Shown here piece after piece: positions 6,315 to 14,374 of a stretch of 42,272 bases of DNA (the first letter of the stretch is position 1; each line of letters begins with the position of its first letter). The translations under genes were made by a program, and so were the position numbers. This DNA comes from an uncultured Clostridia bacterium (lineage in GTDB: Bacteria; Bacillota; Clostridia; Christensenellales; Borkfalkiaceae), in the NCBI GenBank assembly GCA_947623655.1, contig CANQHG010000015.1, positions 1 to 42,272 of the forward strand, in the 5' to 3' direction. A model generated the notes under the pieces. The model searched no databases and was not told the origin of the DNA. It saw only the letters and a program-made list of their open reading frames with translations.

Positions 6315-6890
6315 TTATACTTTTTTTGAAACTGCCAGCCCTTCGCCGAATTCCTTGATCTCGGTGGAAAAATCGGGGTCGGACTGTAAGACGTCGAGAT
6401 ATTCGCGGATATGTTCGACGAGCATTCTCCGCTTTTTGGGCGGTTCGCCGCGCACCCAGCCAAAGAGGAGCACATCGTCCGAGAGAAGATACCCGCCCTC
6501 TTTCAGCAGCCGCTTGCAGTCGGGAAAATAGTTGAGATACTGCGCTTTCGGCCCGTCGAGAAAGATGAGATCGAAAGTTCCGCCGAGACACGGCAAGATC
6601 TCGCCCGCATCCCCCTCGAGAAGCGTCGTCTTCGCCGTGACGCCGAAGTGCACAAAGTTTTCCCGCGCCCGCGCCGCACGCGCAGGGTCTTTCTCGATGG
6701 CGGTGACGCGCTCCGCGCCCGCAAGAAGAAGCGCGATGGAAGTGAGCCCTTCCGCCGCGCCGATCTCCAAAATCTCTTTTGCGCCGATTTGGACGGCGAG
6801 AGACAGGAGGCAATCGAGCGTCTCGTCCGCGCAAGCGGGGTCGCGCCCCCTTTTTGCCTCCTCTCTGAGAGCGAAAAGTTCGGAGTTCAT
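6315..6890 (-). CDS. trmR: O-methyltransferase, TrmR/YrrM-like (tRNA 5-hydroxyuridine)
   Basis: This 191-residue class I SAM-dependent methyltransferase is of the small O-methyltransferase (CCoAOMT-like) family. Motif I is KEILEIGAAEGLTSIALL, followed by the acidic VTAIEKD, then FDLIFLDGPKAQYLNYF and GGYLLSDDVLLFGWVRG. The family includes TrmR, which methylates 5-hydroxyuridine-34 to 5-methoxyuridine in tRNA; the U32/TrhP-like gene immediately downstream supports that assignment. The start is the ATG at 6890, which overlaps the stop codon of the upstream gene in an ATGA arrangement (translational coupling); an in-frame ATG at 6902 lies inside that gene. The stop lies 6 bp from the end of a composite repeat. 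Confidence 0.85.
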   Translation of the reverse strand: MNSELFALREEAKRGRDPACADETLDCLLSLAVQIGAKEILEIGAAEGLTSIALLLAGAERVTAIEKDPARAARARENFVHFGVTAKTTLLEGDAGEILPCLGGTFDLIFLDGPKAQYLNYFPDCKRLLKEGGYLLSDDVLLFGWVRGEPPKKRRMLVEHIREYLDVLQSDPDFSTEIKEFGEGLAVSKKV

Positions 6891-7555
6891 TCTTCGCCCC
6901 ATACCGCGGCGAGCTCCGCCGCCCGTTCTTCATAGGTGCGCCCGAGCACTCTGTTGACGATGGGGAAAGGAGAATTCACCGCCGCCGCGGGCAAAGGCTC
7001 CGTGTTGTTCGTCTTGAACAGACGATGGAAAATTGCCCTGAGGACTTCGATCTGCTCCCGATAGATCTCCGCGTGAGCGCATTGCGTGCGGAATTCCTCA
7101 TATTCGGTACGGGCGGTAACGATTTCCCCCTCGTCGAGCTTGATGAGAATGTAGAAATAAGCCGTCATGTATTTCCAGCCCGCTCCCCCGCCGTGACGAA
7201 GGGCGTCGATATATCGCTTGGCCGTGGGAAGATCGTCGAGCGCCATGTTGACGCGCACATAACGCATGAGAGCGACCGTTCGGACAAGGAAAAACAATGG
7301 GCTTCTCATCTTTTTTTCGATGAGAGCCTTTTCCTCGGCATACCGCTTCTCATCGCACAGCTTGCCGCACTTGATGTTGAGATTGTCCTGTGTGATGACG
7401 GTGGCAAGGGCGAAGACGTCCGCGATAAGCACGACCGCGCCGATGATGCCCAAGTAGTAGTACTCATCGGAGAGGAAACCCAACACCGTACCGGCGATCA
7501 GCAGCGCCGCGGCGGCCGACAGACCGATGTAGACAAATAAATTCCGCTTCATCAT
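6887..7555 (-). CDS. Two-helix membrane protein with a helical cytoplasmic domain, unknown function
   Basis: This 222-residue protein has two N-terminal transmembrane helices (about 6-27 and 34-54) in a hairpin, then a soluble, mostly helical domain with TPR-like spacing (CDEKRYAEEKALIEKK, LDDLPTAKRYIDAL, LDEGEIVTARTEYEEF). No family is recognised. It has a clear AAGGAG six bases before the first ATG, and its stop overlaps the start of the trmR-like gene, so the two are translated together. Similar membrane-TPR proteins often sit near tRNA-modification or cell-envelope genes, but no role can be assigned. Confidence 0.78.
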   Translation of the reverse strand: MMKRNLFVYIGLSAAAALLIAGTVLGFLSDEYYYLGIIGAVVLIADVFALATVITQDNLNIKCGKLCDEKRYAEEKALIEKKMRSPLFFLVRTVALMRYVRVNMALDDLPTAKRYIDALRHGGGAGWKYMTAYFYILIKLDEGEIVTARTEYEEFRTQCAHAEIYREQIEVLRAIFHRLFKTNNTEPLPAAAVNSPFPIVNRVLGRTYEERAAELAAVWGEE

Positions 7556-7582
7556 GACATTCTCCTTATGCGCGATCTCGCC

Positions 7583-7625
7583 CCTTTCCTTGCTCGGCTC
7601 CCCCTTGAGGGGCGGGCAAGGCGTC
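7583..7625. repeat. GC-rich palindromic repeat of the CCCTCAAGGGGGAG family
   Basis: The gap between RNase J and the next gene contains GGCTCCCCCTTGAGGGGCGG flanked by CCTTGC and GCAAGG arms. The same core occurs at 33968-33997 and, in tandem, at 35651-35723, so it is a dispersed intergenic repeat able to form an RNA hairpin. Confidence 0.6.
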
Positions 7626-7628
7626 CCC

Positions 7629-9638
7629 TCACACTTCCTGTATGATGGGGACGATCATGGGGGATTGCTTGGATTTTTTGAAGATATGATTGCGGACGGC
7701 GCGGCGGACGGCGTTTGCATAGTCGTCGGAAGTTGCGCTCGCGGGAACGCCCTGCACCGCCTTGACGACGGCGGCCTTGAGGTCCCGCAAGTAATTTTTC
7801 TCGTCCGTGAACACAAATCCTTTGCTCGTGATGACGGGTTCGCCCACGATAATGCCGTCCGAGAGGCAGAGCCCGACGATAAACACCCCCTCCGCGGAGA
7901 TGTGCAGCCTGTCTTTGAGCGCTTCGCCCGTGGCATAATCTTCGAAGCCGTTTCCGTCGATGAGGGTCGCCCCCGACGGGAAACTTTCGCCCTGTTTGAG
8001 GGAGTCGTCGGTGACTTCGACGCAGTTGCCGATCTCGGGGATAAAGGTGCGCGACGGATCCATCCCCATCTCTTGCGCGAGAAGAACATGCCGCTTGAGA
8101 TGCCTGTATTCGCCGTGGATCGGGATAAAAAATTTGGGCTTTAACAGGGAGTGCAGGATCTTATGCTCTTCCTGGCACGCGTGTCCGGAGACGTGGATCT
8201 TTTCAAGGCTCTCATAGACGACGTTCGCCCCTCTCTTGTAGAGATTGTTGATGACGCGGTAGACCATTCTCTCGTTGCCGGGGATGGGATTGGCGGAGAT
8301 GATGATGGTATCGTTCTGTCCGATCGTCACTTTGTTGAACTCGCCGTCCGCCATGCGCGTGAGGGCGGACATGGGCTCGCCCTGCGAACCCGTGGAGAGA
8401 ATGACGATCTCCCTGTCGAAATAATTCTTTGTCTTTTCCACGTCGACGAGAACGCCTTCGGGAATGGAGATCTCGCCGATCTTGGCCGCCGCCTCGACGA
8501 CGGAGAGCATGCTCCGCCCCGAAAGCGCGACTTTCCGCCTGAATTTTACGGCGATGTCGACGATCTGCTGCAAACGGTGTACGTTGGAGGCGAACGTCGC
8601 GATGATGATGCGCCTGTCGGCATTTTCGGCGAATAAGTGCTCGAGGGTGGTGCCGACGACCTTTTCGCTCATGGTGTAACCCGCCCGCTCGATGTTTGTA
8701 GACTCGCCGAGATAGAGCAAAACGCCCCTCTTGCCGTATTCCGCGATCTCCTCGAGGTCGATGGGCTTGCCTGCAACGGGAGTGAGGTCGATCTTGAAAT
8801 CCCCGCTGTGGAAGACGACGCCGTAAGGGGTCTCCACGGCAAGCGCGAGCGCCCCCGCGATAGAGTGGTTGACATTGACGAAATTGACCGTGAAAGCGCC
8901 CGCCTTCACCTTGTCTTTGGGGGAGACGGTAATTTCTTTTACGTTATTCAGCCTGTGTTCGCGCAGTTTGTTGTCGACAAGAGCAAGGGTGAGTTTTGTA
9001 CCGTAAACGGGCACGTCGGGCAGCTCTTTGAGGAAATAGGGCACGCCGCCGATATGGTCTTCGTGGCCGTGCGTCAAAAAGAGGCCCTTTACTTTCTGTC
9101 TGTTCCGGGTGAGGTAAGAGATATCGGGGAACACGAGGTCGATCCCCGGCATCTCTTCGGTCGGGAAGATGATGCCCGCGTCGATGACGATGATATCGCC
9201 GCCGTATTCGAGGGCGGTCATGTTTTTCCCGATCTCGCCCACGCCGCCGAAGAAGAGGATTTTGAGCGGGCGTTTCTTTCTTTCCGCCGTCTTGCGCGGT
9301 TTCGGCGCTTCGGCGGACGCCTGCCGCTCCTGCGCGGGCCTGCGCTTCATCTCCGCGGACTTTGCGGGTTTTTCCGAAATCACGGGCTTTGCGGGTTTTT
9401 CCGTGAGCGCGGGACGGGGAGTGAACTGCGTTCCCTTTCCCTTGGCGCGGGATCTTTTCTTTGCCTTATATCCCGCCTCCTCCATCGCCTCGGGGGTGCG
9501 GAGTTCGCCCGTATGCTGTTTTTTGTCCTGTGCGGGTACGCCGTTTTTCTCGCGTTCCCTGCTGTATGATTCTAATCCGTTCAGAATGGCAAGCTCGATC
9601 GCATCAGAGTGCTTGCCGCTGTTTTTTTTGCCTTTCAA
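7629..9638 (-). CDS. rnj: Ribonuclease J with a long basic N-terminal extension
   Basis: This 669-residue metallo-beta-lactamase/beta-CASP ribonuclease acts in mRNA decay and rRNA maturation. The catalytic core starts near residue 122 (RPLKILFFGGVGEIGKN) and has the zinc motif LTHGHEDHIGGVPYF, HSGDFKIDLTP, the beta-CASP motifs ATFASNVHRLQQ and STGSQGEPMSAL, and SGHACQEEHKIL. The first 120 residues are an extra disordered, Lys/Ala/Pro-rich segment with short repeats (EKPAKPVI, EKPAKSAE), about 110 residues beyond the usual 555. The start codon is TTG, fixed by AAGGAG seven bases upstream. The upstream repeat-rich gene is 57 bp away on the same strand. Confidence 0.95.
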   Translation of the reverse strand: MKGKKNSGKHSDAIELAILNGLESYSREREKNGVPAQDKKQHTGELRTPEAMEEAGYKAKKRSRAKGKGTQFTPRPALTEKPAKPVISEKPAKSAEMKRRPAQERQASAEAPKPRKTAERKKRPLKILFFGGVGEIGKNMTALEYGGDIIVIDAGIIFPTEEMPGIDLVFPDISYLTRNRQKVKGLFLTHGHEDHIGGVPYFLKELPDVPVYGTKLTLALVDNKLREHRLNNVKEITVSPKDKVKAGAFTVNFVNVNHSIAGALALAVETPYGVVFHSGDFKIDLTPVAGKPIDLEEIAEYGKRGVLLYLGESTNIERAGYTMSEKVVGTTLEHLFAENADRRIIIATFASNVHRLQQIVDIAVKFRRKVALSGRSMLSVVEAAAKIGEISIPEGVLVDVEKTKNYFDREIVILSTGSQGEPMSALTRMADGEFNKVTIGQNDTIIISANPIPGNERMVYRVINNLYKRGANVVYESLEKIHVSGHACQEEHKILHSLLKPKFFIPIHGEYRHLKRHVLLAQEMGMDPSRTFIPEIGNCVEVTDDSLKQGESFPSGATLIDGNGFEDYATGEALKDRLHISAEGVFIVGLCLSDGIIVGEPVITSKGFVFTDEKNYLRDLKAAVVKAVQGVPASATSDDYANAVRRAVRNHIFKKSKQSPMIVPIIQEV

Positions 9639-9660
9639 ATGATGTCTCCTTGATGATAAA

Positions 9661-9687
9661 GAGAGAGCCGAAGGTCTCAGCTCTCTC
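9661..9687 (-). terminator. Hairpin between the repeat-rich gene and RNase J
   Basis: GAGAGAGC and GCTCTCTC (9661-9668, 9680-9687) form an 8-bp stem with an 11-nt loop. On the minus strand only TTTAT follows, so it is at best a weak terminator or attenuator. It could also be an mRNA stability hairpin in the RNase J leader. Confidence 0.5.
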
Positions 9688-9695
9688 GGGTGAAC

Positions 9696-11606
9696 TTAAA
9701 AATCCAAGTCCGATTTATCGACGATGGCCGTCTTGATGAGCCCTTCCGCGAGCAATTCCTCGTCCGTGCGGAAGAAGTACTGTGCGGCGTAATCGACGGG
9801 CTCCCGCTCCTCCTTGACGGCGCCGTTGCGCTCCATGCAAAGGTCGATGAGGCGTGTGACCTTCTTGACTGCCGCCTTTGTTTTGACCTTCACCATCATG
9901 GGCGTCATCTCATACATCTTGGTATCGCCCGCGAACTTCTGGTGATATACCGTCTCGGGGAATTCGTCGGGGTTGAGCGCGAGATACATGACGAGCGTCT
10001 TGCCGCGCATGCCGATCTTGATAACGGAGTCGTTCCCGATAAAGAATCTGTCGTTTGTCCAATTTATCTGCGAACGCACTTTCCCATAGGAAAGAATTGC
10101 GTTCTTGAGTGCGGAATAATATTCTTTCGTATTCTCGTCGCTGCCGATGATCTTGGCGACGAAACTCCTCTTGTAGCGCACCATCTTGGTCTCGTCGTCC
10201 ACAACGGGGATCACGACGGGCGAGGGCGCTTGCACTGCGGGCGCGGATGCGGGCGTCTCTGCGGCGGCCTGCGCGACGGGCACCACAACGGGCACCACGA
10301 CGACGGGCGAAGCCCCGGGCGTCTGCGGGATCTGTACAACGGGCGAAGCCCCCGGCGTCTGCGGGATCTGTACAACGGGCGAAGCCCCCGGCGTCTGCGG
10401 GATCTGTACAACGGGCGTCTGAAACGCGGCCGCCTGAACGGGCTCCTGCGAAGCGGGCTCTTGCGGAACGGAAATGGGTCCCTCGGCAACGGGCTCGGGT
10501 TCAGGCTCGGGCTCGGGTTCGGGCTCGTCATATGCTTCTGCGGGAGAAGCTTCCGCCGCCGTCAGTTCTTCCCGTACCGCATCGGGCTCGATTTCTCCCA
10601 CGATGCGCTCCAGATCCTGTTCGTCTCCCTTGAGAAGTTCCGCAACTCTGCGGGCGATCTTTTCCGCCGTCTCCTCGTTGAGCGTGCAGCCGTGTTCGGT
10701 GAGCGCGGCCGTCACTTTTTCACCGATGAGGTCGTAGTCGGTGAGCGGAATCGCTTCGGCGACTTCGCCCGCAAGGGTCTCCCCGTCGGTATGGGGAAGA
10801 AGTTCGGCGATCTCCGCGGCAAGCGACGAGGCGTCGGGATGGCCGAGCGCAGCGGCGACTTTATCGGCGATAAGGTCGTAATCGGGTTCGGGAAGAATGG
10901 TCGCGATCTTCTCGGCGAGGATATCGTAGGCGAAGTTGCTGTCGTCGAAATACGTCCCCCCGGACATCGCTTCCGCTTCGGCGGCCGCAGTCTCTTCCGC
11001 CTGTTCGGCCAAAGCCTGCCCCTCCGCTTCCGCGTTCTCCGTCTCCTCCGACGCTTCCGCGGCGGCAGTCTCCTGCGCGGCCTCGTTCTCCTCCGCATGC
11101 GCCGAAGTCTCCTCTTCGGGGGGCTCTTCGGATACGGAGGGCGCTTCAACGGCAAACGCTTCCGTCTCCGCAAGCGTCTGCGGCGCCTCCTCTTTTTCCT
11201 CTCTCAGAAGCGCGGCGACTTTCTGCGCAAGGGCGTCGAGATCGATCTCCGCGGGCATGGGAGCGGGCACGGCAAAGGAGGAGAGCTTCCCGTCGAGCGC
11301 TTTCAGGAAAAGCTCGTTCCGCTCGTCCATCGCTTGCAGGATATTCTCCTGCATTTTGGCGTGCTCTTTGCGGGAATAGTCGTAGATGTCTATATTCTGT
11401 TGGGCGAGATACTTGATCTCGGTGAGGATCTTTTCGATCCCGCCTTCGATCGCCTGCGTCAGCGCGTCGTAAGAAAACCCCTGCTGGGACGCTCCGTAAC
11501 GGTATTCTTTTTCCAGAGAGGTCTGCGTTTCCTTGATCTTCGCCGTGATCCCTCTGAACATGCCCTCGAGAATGCGGGAGTATTTTTCGTCTGCTCTATC
11601 GTCCAT
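9696..11606 (-). CDS. Large repeat-rich protein with a conserved C-terminal domain, unknown function
   Basis: This 636-residue, predicted cytoplasmic protein has no signal or membrane segment. In order it has a helical N-terminus (about 1-120); an Ala/Glu-rich acidic linker; a four-part helical repeat (YDILAEKIATIL, YDLIADKVAAAL, SSLAAEIAELL, YDLIGEKVTAAL); an EP dipeptide run; three exact VVQIPQTPGASP repeats; and a folded C-terminal region from about residue 475 (RSFVAKIIGSDENTKEYYSA to MRGKTLVMYLALNPDEF). That last block resembles a domain common in clostridial proteins of unknown role. The start is the ATG at 11606, with GAGGGTACC before it. A frame starting at 11645 is rejected because the promoter would place the transcript start at that ATG. 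Confidence 0.82.
   Translation of the reverse strand: MDDRADEKYSRILEGMFRGITAKIKETQTSLEKEYRYGASQQGFSYDALTQAIEGGIEKILTEIKYLAQQNIDIYDYSRKEHAKMQENILQAMDERNELFLKALDGKLSSFAVPAPMPAEIDLDALAQKVAALLREEKEEAPQTLAETEAFAVEAPSVSEEPPEEETSAHAEENEAAQETAAAEASEETENAEAEGQALAEQAEETAAAEAEAMSGGTYFDDSNFAYDILAEKIATILPEPDYDLIADKVAAALGHPDASSLAAEIAELLPHTDGETLAGEVAEAIPLTDYDLIGEKVTAALTEHGCTLNEETAEKIARRVAELLKGDEQDLERIVGEIEPDAVREELTAAEASPAEAYDEPEPEPEPEPEPVAEGPISVPQEPASQEPVQAAAFQTPVVQIPQTPGASPVVQIPQTPGASPVVQIPQTPGASPVVVVPVVVPVAQAAAETPASAPAVQAPSPVVIPVVDDETKMVRYKRSFVAKIIGSDENTKEYYSALKNAILSYGKVRSQINWTNDRFFIGNDSVIKIGMRGKTLVMYLALNPDEFPETVYHQKFAGDTKMYEMTPMMVKVKTKAAVKKVTRLIDLCMERNGAVKEEREPVDYAAQYFFRTDEELLAEGLIKTAIVDKSDLDF
10303..10410 (-). 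repeat. Three 36-bp in-frame tandem repeats
   Basis: Units at 10303-10338, 10339-10374 and 10375-10410 are identical except for one base in the first, and a partial fourth follows. They encode VVQIPQTPGASP three times in the Pro-rich linker of the protein at 9696-11606. Copy number is likely to vary between strains. Confidence 0.93.
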
Positions 11607-11650
11607 GGTACCCTCACAAGATTGGAAATTTTGATACTGCTTCATACTCT

Positions 11651-11679
11651 ATTTTACACCAAAAACATTCAAATGTAAA
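11651..11679 (-). promoter_or_regulatory. Promoter of the repeat-rich gene (and RNase J)
   Basis: On the minus strand TTTACA (11674-11679), a 17-nt spacer and TAAAAT (11651-11656) are followed by a predicted start near 11644. The leader to the ATG at 11606 is about 38 nt. No separate promoter is obvious before RNase J. Confidence 0.75.
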
Positions 11680-11737
11680 TGCTTTTTATTGATTTTTTCG
11701 GGAATACGGAAAGTTTTTTCGGCTTACGGCGTCGATC

Positions 11738-12571
11738 TCACAGTTTTTTATGTTCGAGCCGTCTCTTCCCGAGGCGGGTACGGTTGAAGATCACTCCCGC
11801 GACAAAACAGAGCATGATCCAATACAGCCAGATCAGAAAGAGAAATAAAAAGGCGAGCGCGCCGTACAATTTTTCCTTGCTGCCGAAATGCAGATAGACG
11901 GAAAACGCGCCCGAGGCGACGATCCATGCCGCCGCCGTCAAAAAACTGCCGAGCGCCGTTTCGGACGGCTTCAGACGGTAGGGACAGACATAGCTGTTGA
12001 GGATCCATGCCCCGAAGAAACCGAGCGCGAGCAGAAGCGCATAGAACGCGGGATAGGCCACATAGGACGGAAGAAACCGCACAGCGACGCTCGCCGCGAA
12101 GAGCAGAGTCCCCGCCAGAGCGAAGAAGACAAGCACGGCGAGCGTGAGGAGGATGGCGGAAAGCCGCACCCGCCAGCCGTGTTTGGTGCGGCGCGTCTCA
12201 TATAAGATCTCCCCGCTCTTTCTCAGATGATAGAAAAAGGCCGAGCTCGACCAGAGCGTCGTAACGAGGAAGACGGCGCTGACTCCGCCGCCCGCATAGG
12301 CGGCGTTTTCCCGCAAAAAGGCGAAAAGTTCGCCCGCCCAATCGAAGAGCCCGCTGTTTTCGAGGGGGACCTCGAGCGCGGCTCTGCCGAAGAGAAGGGT
12401 GAGCCAGAAGAGAAAGGGCACGAGGGAGAGCACGAGAAAAAAGACGAGCGTCCCCGCGATCGTCGAATAGTGATGATAGGAAAGCGTTTTATACGCCGCC
12501 CGCGCCCTTTTGATGAGTTCCATGCGGACAGTATGCGCAAATCGCCGCATTCTCCCCCATTCGCCCGCCAT
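11738..12571 (-). CDS. YihY/BrkB-family inner membrane protein
   Basis: This polytopic membrane protein of about 277 residues has roughly six helices. Family features are the N-terminal YHHYSTIAGTLVFFLVLSLVPF, the central LWSSSAFFYHLRKSGEILYE and the C-terminal YGALAFLFLFLIWLYWIMLC, which matches the family's final helix. The family (formerly annotated as RNase BN) has no settled biochemical role. The start is uncertain: the longest frame begins at a GTG within the terminator of the upstream gene, so an internal ATG is preferred (12571, with later ATGs at 12550 and 12523 possible). None has a well-spaced ribosome binding site. Confidence 0.85.
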   Translation of the reverse strand: MAGEWGRMRRFAHTVRMELIKRARAAYKTLSYHHYSTIAGTLVFFLVLSLVPFLFWLTLLFGRAALEVPLENSGLFDWAGELFAFLRENAAYAGGGVSAVFLVTTLWSSSAFFYHLRKSGEILYETRRTKHGWRVRLSAILLTLAVLVFFALAGTLLFAASVAVRFLPSYVAYPAFYALLLALGFFGAWILNSYVCPYRLKPSETALGSFLTAAAWIVASGAFSVYLHFGSKEKLYGALAFLFLFLIWLYWIMLCFVAGVIFNRTRLGKRRLEHKKL

Positions 12572-12588
12572 ATCCCTTTTCCGTATGA

Positions 12589-12613
12589 AAAACACGGGAG
12601 AAAACTCCCGTGC
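12589..12613 (-). terminator. Terminator at the end of the phage-head operon
   Basis: On the minus strand CACGGGAG, a TTTT loop and CTCCCGTG form a perfect 8-bp stem followed by five T (12589-12593). It lies 15 bp after the last phage-like gene, so the cassette ends with a proper terminator. Confidence 0.93.
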
Positions 12614-12627
12614 TCTTCAATAAATAT

Positions 12628-13122
12628 TCAGTTTACATACTGCGCAAGAAGTTCGTACAGCGTCTCGTAATACTCGCCGAGATAGGCGCGGGCGAGCGTG
12701 TCCATCGCGTACATCTGCAAGCGCGTCGCGGGGTCGGAAGTCACTTCCATGTAGTAATTTCTCACAACAAGGAAGCGCTGAGGCGGAGACAGCGCATAAT
12801 TGGGATTTTCGGGGTAGCGGTAGGGCCCCGCTTCGTTCCCCTCCGCCGCGATCGACTCGAAGTGAAGCTGACTGATGAGGTCTTCGCGCACTCCCGCGAT
12901 CTCCTCTTCCGCTTCCGCGTCGAGCCTTTCCTCTTCGAACGCCCTTACGTTGCTCCTCGCCGTGTTGTTGGCGAGCATGAAGTAAAAGAGCTTGCGTTTT
13001 TCCGCGTTGCAGGCGGCGACGATCGCGTTCTTTTTTGTCTGCGCCGCGCGGACCATCGCCATCTGCACGGACGACAAGTCCTGATATGCGGGATCGGAGA
13101 GGTCTATGATATCAATCGTCAT
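12628..13122 (-). CDS. Phage-cassette protein, unknown
   Basis: This 164-residue protein is the last gene of the phage-head operon. It begins MTIDIIDLSDPAYQDLSS and is largely helical, with a central acidic stretch (EEERLDAEAEEEIAG) and a conserved-looking aromatic end (RFLVVRNYYMEV, YETLYELLAQYVN). The start is fixed by GGAGG seven bases upstream; the gene overlaps the 3' end of the preceding gene by 11 bp. By position it could be a connector, plug or adaptor of the portal. No homologue is recognised and this role is only inference from gene order. Confidence 0.75.
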   Translation of the reverse strand: MTIDIIDLSDPAYQDLSSVQMAMVRAAQTKKNAIVAACNAEKRKLFYFMLANNTARSNVRAFEEERLDAEAEEEIAGVREDLISQLHFESIAAEGNEAGPYRYPENPNYALSPPQRFLVVRNYYMEVTSDPATRLQMYAMDTLARAYLGEYYETLYELLAQYVN

Positions 13123-14374
13123 CGCTCTTCCTCCATGCCGCCTCCACGGCGATGATGCGGAACGACGGGTCTTTCGAAACGAGCGAGAGCATCGTCTCCG
13201 CGCTCCTTGATTGCGCACATATCTTCACTTTTTCGCCGCTTTTCGCCGTGAACGTCTTCCCCGCCTTTGCATTCGTCATGAGCGCAAACGAGCCGTACCC
13301 CTCCACTCTGACCCATGCGAGGGCGCCGGACGGGGAGGAGGGAAGGGTGAGCTCGAGAGAGCAGTCGCGCCCGAAAGGAAGGCCGCCGTTTTCCGTGAAG
13401 CGGTAGACGGTCGAGCCGATGAGAAAGTTTTCCCCCGCCGCCGAAACCAGCCCGTTCTCGAGCAAAAATCTTCCCTTTTTTTGCAGAAAATCGTACACAT
13501 ATAAGCCTTTTTGCCCCATCTTCAGCGTCACCGCGGCGGCATATTTCCCCCTGAATCCAAAGCCCGTAACGGCCGCCGTGAAATCGATCTCGTTCCTGTA
13601 GCCGAGAAAGGAACAGGAGTTCCCGTCAAAGGCAAACAACCCGTCCGCCGTCATATAGCAGATCTCTTCCCCGCACGCCGCGACCGAACCCTCTATGATC
13701 TTCCCGCCCGCAAAGGGCATCTCCGTGAGGCAAAAATCGAGCGCTTCCCCCTCGGCCCTCATCTTTACGATCCCCCGCTCGCGGAACAGATAGAGCTTGT
13801 CGCGGAAAGAGACGACGGCAACGATCTTGCCTTTTCCCTCATCGAGGTCGATGTAAGCGGCCTTGTCGGGGTCGCGGTCGGACTGCGTAAGCCCCTCTTC
13901 CGAAAACGGAGCGGAGAAGCGGAGGCGAAGCCCGTCCGCCGAAAAGAGCCTTCCGTGATGCATCGCCGCGCACGTGCCGCCGACGGCCGTCTGCCACTGA
14001 ACCTTGCCCCCTTTCAGATAGCGCGTTGCGCCCTGTTCCACGCAATAAACGCCCTGAACGCCCGCTTCCGTCGTCTGCCGCAAGAGCGCCTTCGGCTCGG
14101 TTGCGATTCCCCCGATCACCGTCTGCGATCCTATCTCATACAACCCCTTTCTGTCGCTCAGATAGGCGTATATTTCCCCGTCGAGAACATAGATGCGGGT
14201 CGCCGCGGCAAGGAGGACGCACACCGTTTCATATCCTTCCCCGCAGACGAGCCCCGTGTTTGTGGGGCGCATGTTGTACAGCGCCGCCGTCGCCCCATCT
14301 TGCGGGCGGGAGGGATCGACGCGCACGGCCGCATACCGCCCATCGGGGGCGAATACCCTTTTTTCGTATCTCAT
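13112..14374 (-). CDS. Beta-propeller-like phage protein (P22 gp10-like by position)
   Basis: This 420-residue protein is built of short repeated beta strands with recurring pairs such as ATRIYVLDGEIYAYL, KIVAVVSFRDKLYLFRERG and EICYMTADGLFAFDGNS, typical of a beta-propeller. It follows the head-completion gene with an ATGA overlap and has a near-perfect AGGAGG site five bases before the ATG at 14374. In P22-like phages this position is taken by gp10, a propeller-like plug protein of similar length (about 470 residues). Homology was not tested and the assignment rests on order, size and strand pattern. Confidence 0.78.
   Translation of the reverse strand: MRYEKRVFAPDGRYAAVRVDPSRPQDGATAALYNMRPTNTGLVCGEGYETVCVLLAAATRIYVLDGEIYAYLSDRKGLYEIGSQTVIGGIATEPKALLRQTTEAGVQGVYCVEQGATRYLKGGKVQWQTAVGGTCAAMHHGRLFSADGLRLRFSAPFSEEGLTQSDRDPDKAAYIDLDEGKGKIVAVVSFRDKLYLFRERGIVKMRAEGEALDFCLTEMPFAGGKIIEGSVAACGEEICYMTADGLFAFDGNSCSFLGYRNEIDFTAAVTGFGFRGKYAAAVTLKMGQKGLYVYDFLQKKGRFLLENGLVSAAGENFLIGSTVYRFTENGGLPFGRDCSLELTLPSSPSGALAWVRVEGYGSFALMTNAKAGKTFTAKSGEKVKICAQSRSAETMLSLVSKDPSFRIIAVEAAWRKSDDD

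Noticed and set aside
10303-10410. Tandem 36-bp repeats as a possible CRISPR array
   Set aside because: The copies are directly adjacent with no spacers and lie in frame in a coding sequence. The 31-bp repeat at 35651-35723 also has no spacers, and no cas gene is present.
9690-11678. 662-codon plus-strand ORF opposite the repeat-rich gene
   Set aside because: It is the antisense shadow of a GC-biased coding region (runs of Arg, Gly, Leu and Asp-His), with no ribosome binding site. The minus-strand protein has coherent domains and a good start.
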